Below are positions 59,487 to 64,000 of a DNA stretch of 64,000 bases, piece by piece. The DNA is taken from assembly GCF_003730195.1 (NCBI RefSeq), contig NZ_QWGG01000002.1, forward strand, positions 1-64,000, read 5' to 3'. A model generated the notes under the pieces. The model was not told where the DNA came from. It made no database searches and saw only the letters and a program-made list of their open reading frames with translations. Numbering within the stretch: the stretch's first letter is position 1; each line of letters starts with the position of its first letter. Source of the DNA: Halosimplex salinum (GTDB lineage: Archaea > Halobacteriota > Halobacteria > Halobacteriales > Haloarculaceae). Made by a program: the position numbers and the translations under genes.

Positions 59487-60569
59487 TCAGCCCGGTTCGT
59501 CGCCGCCCGGTTCCACCGCACCCGTCCCCGGCCGGTCGACCGCCGCCAGATCGATCTCGCCGCCGGGCATCGGGACGCCGTCGAACGGGTCCTCGGCGAG
59601 CAGCAGCGACCCGTCGAGGTCGACGTAGTCGAACAGCGGGGCGAGGTGACAGCCCGCCGCGACGACGGCGTACGACGCGACCATACACCCGAGCATCGCT
59701 TCACAGCCGTGCGCGTGGGCGACGGACGCGACCCGCCGCGTCTCGCGCAGGCTCCCGCACTTCTCGACCTTCGCGACCACGATATCTACGGCGTCGGCCA
59801 CGCGGGCCGCGTCCGCCGCCGTCACCACCGACTCGTCCGCCGCGACGGGAACCGCGCCGCGCTCGCGGACGCGCCGCAGTCCCGCCACGTCCGGGCCTGG
59901 AACCGGCTGTTCGAGGAACTCCACGTCGTGCTCGGCGAGCATCTCGGTCTTCGCGACGGCCTCCGCTGGCGTCCACGCGCCGTTGGCATCGACCCTGATG
60001 CGAGCGTCGGGCGCGCCCGCTCGAACCGCCGCCAGCCGCTCGGCGTCGCGGCCGGTGCCGAGTTTCACCTTGAGCACCGAGTACCCCTCCGCGACTGCTC
60101 GCTCGGCTTTCGCCCGCATCTCGTCGGGGTCGGCCGAGCCGATAGAGAACGACGAGGTCGGCGCGGCCGCGGGGTCGAGCCCCCACTGCCGGTAGAGCGG
60201 GGTGTCGAGTCGCTTCGCGGCGAGGTCGGCGAGCGCCACGTCGACCGCGGCCCGCGCGGCGGGGTTGCGGCTCACCGTCTCCCGCATCTCACGCTCGATC
60301 CGCTGGCGGGCGTGCGGGTCGCCGACGCGCTCGACGACCGCGAGCAGGTCCGGGAGCGCCGCCTCGACGGTCGCCGGCGTCTCGCCGTAGTACGCCGAGG
60401 GCGCGGCCGCGCCGATCCCCTCGCGGGTCCCGTCGGAGACCCGGACGACGACGTTCTCGGCCGTCTCGGTCGTCCCGCGGGCGATGGTGAACGGGTCCGC
60501 GAGCGGGAGCGAGACGCGCTCGAACGCGGTGTCCAGCGAATCGCCGGTGTCCGTCGGCATCCGGGTCAC
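59487..60569 (-). CDS. dgcA: Enolase-superfamily epimerase, DgcA-type (N-acetyl-D-Glu racemase / dipeptide epimerase)
   Basis: A 360-residue muconate-lactonising-enzyme-type protein. Catalytic residues are complete: lysines K167 and K169 in LKVKLG, metal ligands D194 (IRVDANGAW), E220 (VEFLEQPV) and D245 (VAADESV), and lysines in VVAKVEKCG. The specificity tail is FDYVDLDGSLLL. Such enzymes are usually named L-Ala-D/L-Glu epimerases. Next to a DUF1611 gene they form the DgcN-DgcA pathway for D-glutamate, in which DgcA epimerises N-acetyl-D-glutamate. The GTG start at 60569 overlaps the upstream TGA (GTGA), so the two are coupled. ATG 60560 is an alternative. Confidence 0.78.
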   Translation of the reverse strand: MTRMPTDTGDSLDTAFERVSLPLADPFTIARGTTETAENVVVRVSDGTREGIGAAAPSAYYGETPATVEAALPDLLAVVERVGDPHARQRIEREMRETVSRNPAARAAVDVALADLAAKRLDTPLYRQWGLDPAAAPTSSFSIGSADPDEMRAKAERAVAEGYSVLKVKLGTGRDAERLAAVRAGAPDARIRVDANGAWTPAEAVAKTEMLAEHDVEFLEQPVPGPDVAGLRRVRERGAVPVAADESVVTAADAARVADAVDIVVAKVEKCGSLRETRRVASVAHAHGCEAMLGCMVASYAVVAAGCHLAPLFDYVDLDGSLLLAEDPFDGVPMPGGEIDLAAVDRPGTGAVEPGGDEPG

Positions 60570-61588
60570 TCCTCCCCGAGCGCCGCGGGCAGTATCTCCG
60601 CGGCGTCGAACCGGACGGGGTCGGTCGCGGGCGCGTCGAGAGCGTCTCCGTACGCCTCGACGGCCGCCCCGGCCGCGTCGTCGTCGAGGTGGTGGGTATC
60701 GAGCGCGCCCGCGACAACCTCTGCGGGAGCGACCGGGTCGGCGAGCGACTCGTAGAGGGCGGCGTAGTCGCTCGGCGGCGGGATGGGCGTCTGCTCGTAG
60801 CCGTGGACCGCCTCGCGGCCGGCGACGTGACAGAGCACCAGTCGGTCGGGCATCGCGCCGTGGAGGATGCTCGTCGTCACCCCGGAGTAGGCGGGGTGGC
60901 CGACGGCGCCCTGCCCCTCGACGAACAGCACGTCGTAATCGGCGGCGCGTTCCTCGACCATGCGCTCCGTCGCGCCGGCGGCGAAGTCGGAGATCACTCG
61001 GTCGACCGCGATGCCGTAGTCCTCGACGACGATGCCGGTCTGGCCCGTCGGGACGACGCCGGCGTCGACGCCTCGCTCGCGGGCCGCCGCGGCGAGTTCG
61101 AACGTCGTCGTCATCTTCCCCGACGAGCAGTCGGTGCCGACAGTGAGGACGACGTCGGCGTCCACCTCGCTCGCGGTGCCGTCGCTGACGGTCAGGTCCT
61201 CGGGCGGCCGGCGCAGGTCGCGGAGTTCGCAGCCGTGCTCGTCGGCGAGTCGAGCGAACTCGTCGTCGTCGGCGAGGAAGTAGTGCAGGCCCGCGACCAC
61301 GTCACAGCCGCGTTCGAGCGCGCCCCGCACGTCCGGGCGCCAGGTCTCGTCGAACCCGCCGCCGATGGGCGCGATCCCGATCAGGAGCGCGTCTATCGGC
61401 TCGTCCACGTCGTCGATGCCGCCGACGATCGGTGCGTCCTGTACGTCCGGGACGTGGTCGCGGACGCGCTCGCCCGCGTGTGTTCGGTCGAGGACCGCCG
61501 CCACCTCGTCGTCGCCGTACCGCAGGACGCCGACGGCCGTCTTCGCGCGGTCGGGGAACTGCTCGTGAGCGAGGATGGCGACGCGCAT
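60566..61588 (-). CDS. dgcN: DUF1611 protein, DgcN-type D-glutamate N-acetyltransferase
   Basis: A 340-residue DUF1611 protein: an N-terminal Rossmann-like domain, then a C-terminal P-loop domain. The Walker A is GTDCSSGKMT (151-160), followed by GVVPTGQTGIVVEDYGIAVD and FVEGQGAVGHPAYSGVT. DgcN enzymes of this family N-acetylate D-glutamate with acetyl-CoA; other DUF1611 proteins remain uncharacterised. Operon with the dgcA-like gene through GTGA overlap supports DgcN. ATG 61588 has a TATA box (CGATTAAACG) 27 nt upstream. Biochemical proof in haloarchaea is not known to me. Confidence 0.78.
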   Translation of the reverse strand: MRVAILAHEQFPDRAKTAVGVLRYGDDEVAAVLDRTHAGERVRDHVPDVQDAPIVGGIDDVDEPIDALLIGIAPIGGGFDETWRPDVRGALERGCDVVAGLHYFLADDDEFARLADEHGCELRDLRRPPEDLTVSDGTASEVDADVVLTVGTDCSSGKMTTTFELAAAARERGVDAGVVPTGQTGIVVEDYGIAVDRVISDFAAGATERMVEERAADYDVLFVEGQGAVGHPAYSGVTTSILHGAMPDRLVLCHVAGREAVHGYEQTPIPPPSDYAALYESLADPVAPAEVVAGALDTHHLDDDAAGAAVEAYGDALDAPATDPVRFDAAEILPAALGEE

Positions 61589-61610
61589 ACCTCCGACTTC
61601 GACGCCGAGC

Positions 61611-61620
61611 CGTTTAATCG
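61611..61620 (-). promoter_or_regulatory. TATA box of the dgcN-dgcA operon
   Basis: The minus strand CGATTAAACG is centred 27 nt before ATG 61588, giving a leaderless start for the two-gene operon. Confidence 0.65.
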
Positions 61621-61723
61621 CACGGCCGGTCCCGGACGACTCGACACCCGCCACCGCCCGCCCCTTGTGAGCGGTTCTCAACCCCTCCAAACGCCTAACA
61701 CGGCGCCCAGTGTCGGGCCCGAC

Positions 61724-62683
61724 GTGACAGACGAACTGGAGACGACTCTCGAACCGGTTCTCGACGCGGCGTTCCCCGGTCGGGCGGTCGCGGAGATTGG
61801 GACCGCCGGCGTCTCGTGGAACCACCAGAACGAAACGGCCCGGGTCGAGTTCGCCGACGGCGAGGCCCTCTATCTGAAGACGGCCGTCGACGGCAACGAG
61901 GACCGCGCGGCCCGAGAGTGCGCCGTGAGCGAGTACGTCGACGCGCACTACGACGTGGCCGTCCCCTCGGTTGTCACGACCGGGACCGCCGCCGGACGCC
62001 CGTACATCGCCACGGAGCCGATGGACGCCCGAAATTTCGCGGACGGGTGGTGGGAGCGAGACACCTACGATCAGGCGCGAGCGATCCGGCGGGTGGGGGC
62101 CGCGCTGGCGGCCCTCCACGCCCGCGAGTTCGACCGCCACGGCCACGTCGTCGGCGGCGGCGCGGACGGACTCGTCCTCGACGAGGGTAGCTGGACGGAC
62201 GTGCTCGTCGACCTCGTCGACGCCCAGCACGAGCGAGCCGCGACCGACCGCTTCGAGCACTACGTCGACGAGGTCGCTGCGGCGGTCGAAGCCAACAGGG
62301 ACCGACTCGGCGGGACGCCCGCGGCGCTGGTCCACGGCGACCCCGCCCATCCGAACCTCTTCGACGACGGCGCTCGCATCGGGTTCGTCGACTGGGAGCG
62401 CGCCCACGTCGGCGACCCGGCCCGCGAACTCAACCGCGCCGAGAAGCAAATGGTCCACGACGACACCGATCGGATACGGACAGCCCTCCGCGAGGGGTAC
62501 ACCGACCGCGCCGGCTCGCTCCCCGACGGCTTCGAGGCGCGAAAACCGGTCTACGACGCGGTCTGGCACCTCGTCAAACTGGGGTCGTTCGAGACGTGGG
62601 TCGAGAAGACCGACGAGCACCCGGAGGAGGCCGCGGAGTCGGCCGCGGCGGAGATGGAGCGGCTCCTCGACGCCGTTCGATAG
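61724..62683 (+). CDS. Aminoglycoside phosphotransferase-family kinase
   Basis: A 319-residue protein-kinase-fold small-molecule kinase. VSWNHQNETARVEF lies in the phosphate-binding region and EALYLKTAVD carries the ATP Lys. The catalytic loop is AALVHGDPAHPNLFDD (HGDxxxxN, Asp catalytic) and the metal Asp is in IGFVDWERAHVGDPA. The fold is shared by choline, homoserine, fructosamine and antibiotic kinases; no resistance role can be claimed. GTG 61724 with ACGCCTAACACGG about 28 nt upstream. Divergent from the dgcN-dgcA operon. Confidence 0.83.
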   Translation: MTDELETTLEPVLDAAFPGRAVAEIGTAGVSWNHQNETARVEFADGEALYLKTAVDGNEDRAARECAVSEYVDAHYDVAVPSVVTTGTAAGRPYIATEPMDARNFADGWWERDTYDQARAIRRVGAALAALHAREFDRHGHVVGGGADGLVLDEGSWTDVLVDLVDAQHERAATDRFEHYVDEVAAAVEANRDRLGGTPAALVHGDPAHPNLFDDGARIGFVDWERAHVGDPARELNRAEKQMVHDDTDRIRTALREGYTDRAGSLPDGFEARKPVYDAVWHLVKLGSFETWVEKTDEHPEEAAESAAAEMERLLDAVR

Positions 62684-62694
62684 GCGAGGAGCGC

Positions 62695-63594
62695 CTACAG
62701 CGACCGTAACTGCACCCGCCAGAACTCCCGGAACGCGTCCTCGAGCGCGGCTTCCGGGTCGCCGCTGGCGCTGACGGTCGACACCGTGTCGGCCACGTCC
62801 GCGAACTCGTCGAGCACCGTGCGCTCGCCGACGACGATCAGTCGGTCGGTGTCGCTCTCAGCCAGCGCGACCCGGCACCGTTCGAGGTGGTTGTCGATCT
62901 GTTCGTCGCGCAGGCGCTCGAAGCGGGCCTGCGAGTAGCCGCCCTTCGAGTGTTGACTCTTCAGTTGCGAGTCGAACCCCTGGTATGCGACCCGCTCGGC
63001 GCCGTCGTACTCGCCCATGGCGAACAGATCCGAGCGGACCAGGGCGAAGGTGAACGAGCCGGTCGGTTCGAACCAGGACCGCTCGAACGCGAAGGCGTCG
63101 TCCCACGTCGCGAAGGCCTCGGGTGGGTTCGGCACGGAGAGGCAGGCGTCCACGAGCGCGGCGTCGTCGGTGACGGCGAGACAGGGGGCGGCGCGGCCGA
63201 CGAGCGCCGCGCGGTCGCCGAACGCCTCCCTGACGGCCTCGGAGAGGTCGCGGCCGTCGGCGACGTAGGCGGTGAACGCCCCCTCCGGGTCGGTCTCGAC
63301 CGACTCCAGCCGGTCGATGACGGCCCGGAGACGACCGTCCTGGAGCGTCTCGGTGGCGGCAAAGGAGCGGTCGACGCCGTCCTGGTCGTCGCGGCGGCGC
63401 TCGACCTCGCCCTCGAGTTCGGCGATGCGGTCTTCGAGGCGGTTGACCCGCTGTTCGGCCTCCTGGCGGTCGCTGGCGGCGTCGGCCCGGCGCTCCTGTT
63501 CGGCCTCGAGCTGGCGCTCGCGGTGTTCGAGCTCCTCTTCCAGGTCCGCGATGCGCTCTTTCAATCGTGCGCGTCCGAGCAGCCGGTCCAGCAT
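62695..63594 (-). CDS. Vms1-like (VLRF1) peptidyl-tRNA release factor
   Basis: A 299-residue protein. Residues 2-70 form a long charged coiled coil (LKERIADLEEELEHRERQLE). An eRF1-like/VLRF1 domain follows, containing the loop KSQHSKGGYSQARFERLRDE with GGYSQ at 218-222. In yeast Vms1 a conserved Gln at this place (GxxQ) is needed to release nascent chains from stalled 60S subunits. By analogy this protein may rescue jammed large subunits or cut peptidyl-tRNA. The coiled coil may dock on the ribosome. ATG 63594 is favoured because GTTTTAACCCG is centred 29 nt upstream; GTG 63597 precedes it. Confidence 0.72.
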   Translation of the reverse strand: MLDRLLGRARLKERIADLEEELEHRERQLEAEQERRADAASDRQEAEQRVNRLEDRIAELEGEVERRRDDQDGVDRSFAATETLQDGRLRAVIDRLESVETDPEGAFTAYVADGRDLSEAVREAFGDRAALVGRAAPCLAVTDDAALVDACLSVPNPPEAFATWDDAFAFERSWFEPTGSFTFALVRSDLFAMGEYDGAERVAYQGFDSQLKSQHSKGGYSQARFERLRDEQIDNHLERCRVALAESDTDRLIVVGERTVLDEFADVADTVSTVSASGDPEAALEDAFREFWRVQLRSL

Positions 63595-63615
63595 CACCGG
63601 AAGGCCACGCCGTGT

Positions 63616-63630
63616 CGGGTTAAAACTACA
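63616..63630 (-). promoter_or_regulatory. TATA box of the Vms1-like gene
   Basis: The minus strand TGTAGTTTTAACCCG is centred 29 nt before ATG 63594, consistent with a leaderless transcript. Confidence 0.6.
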
Positions 63631-63676
63631 GGTCTCTCCGGGAGTCTTCCCCGCCCCCGACCGTTCACGCCGACGC

Positions 63677-64000
63677 TCAGATCCCGGTCGGTCCGTCGAA
63701 CGTGCCGTCGCCGAACGGTCCGCCGTCGAACGGGTGGTCGGGGACGGCCGCGTCCATCGCCTCGTCGCTGGTCGGCGTGCCGGCCGCGACCGAGAGCAAC
63801 TGCTTCGCGCGCTCGGCCTTGGCGAGGAACACCTCGCGGAGCGCGGGCGGGTTGCGGATGCGCGTCTCCTCGACGAGTTCCTCGGGGACCGCGATGGTGT
63901 CCGCCGGGACGCGCTCGTCGCCGTAGACGGTGAAGTGTGTGTTCTCCAGTTTCATCACCAGCGGGAGGTCCGTGCGCTCGATTCCCTCCCCCGCGTACAA
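63677..64000 (-). CDS. DUF5802-like protein, C-terminal part (runs off the window)
   Basis: At least 107 residues are visible; the true start lies beyond position 64000. The segment GEGIERTDLPLVMKLENTHF, then VYGDERVPADTIAVPEELVE, matches the haloarchaeal family I know as DUF5802 (moderate certainty). The C-terminus is a Gly/Asp/Pro-rich tail. Function unknown. A TTG at the window edge should not be taken as the start. Confidence 0.6.
   Translation of the reverse strand: MYAGEGIERTDLPLVMKLENTHFTVYGDERVPADTIAVPEELVEETRIRNPPALREVFLAKAERAKQLLSVAAGTPTSDEAMDAAVPDHPFDGGPFGDGTFDGPTGI

Noticed and set aside
1-64000. CRISPR array, rRNA operon, defence island
   Set aside because: No regularly spaced repeats with unique spacers, no rRNA or tRNA motifs, and no Cas, restriction or toxin genes recognised.

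Overview
This 64 kb window is chromosomal DNA of an extremely halophilic archaeon (class Halobacteria). Evidence: G+C is very high almost throughout; most proteins are strongly acidic; genes mostly start leaderless, with TATA-like boxes about 26-31 nt upstream; and archaeal or haloarchaeal families recur (DUF460, DUF63, DUF373, DUF2270, HalOD1, SAMP1, archaeal alanyl-tRNA synthetase, MiaB-like methylthiotransferase). The overall flavour resembles Haloarculaceae, but genus is an inference. I see no rRNA, tRNA, CRISPR array or replication origin.

Layout. 1-1.85 kb: an AT-richer foreign-looking end, with a two-gene Tat-exported/hypothetical unit and an IS6-type transposase remnant. 1.9-14.4 kb: DUF460 RNase H-like protein, two SAM methyltransferases, a VOC protein, aldo/keto reductase coupled to an acetoacetate-decarboxylase-like protein, an FAD oxidoreductase, two SDRs, PhzF and a Tat lipoprotein. 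14.8-21.7 kb: RNase Z, DUF4382 lipoprotein, alaS, a Bax-inhibitor-like membrane protein and the ubiquitin-like modifier SAMP1. 21.8-27.8 kb: an ion-homeostasis block of two coupled TrkA-C-like membrane proteins, a K+ channel with an RCK domain, and an HPP-USP membrane protein. 28-32.5 kb: nucleoside catabolism (udp, deoC), DUF63 and a tRNA methylthiotransferase. 32.5-42.2 kb: a sugar dehydrogenase-like SDR, flavoprotein disulfide reductase, GH15 hydrolase, carotenoid oxygenase, CDF metal exporter, HIT, GNAT and DUF373. 42.8-52.5 kb: VWA lipoprotein, MFS transporter, radical SAM protein, two Gfo/Idh/MocA oxidoreductases, HalOD1 and AbrB-type regulators, LarE. 52.6-64 kb: MutS-like ATPase, gamma-carbonic-anhydrase-like protein, GCS2 ligase-like protein, a DUF1611 + dipeptide-epimerase pair (DgcN-DgcA type), an APH-type kinase, a Vms1-like release factor and a partial DUF5802-like gene.

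The most unusual signal is not a protein. Four intergenic copies (about 11.2, 14.5, 30.9 and 42.5 kb) of a ~250-320 bp element share conserved blocks and two hairpins. The hairpin sequences change between copies while base pairing is retained, and three or four copies carry a ~57 bp direct-repeat tail. This looks like a structured interspersed element or RNA. Smaller GC-rich palindromes occur near 54.6 kb and inside the coding sequence at 58.2 kb.
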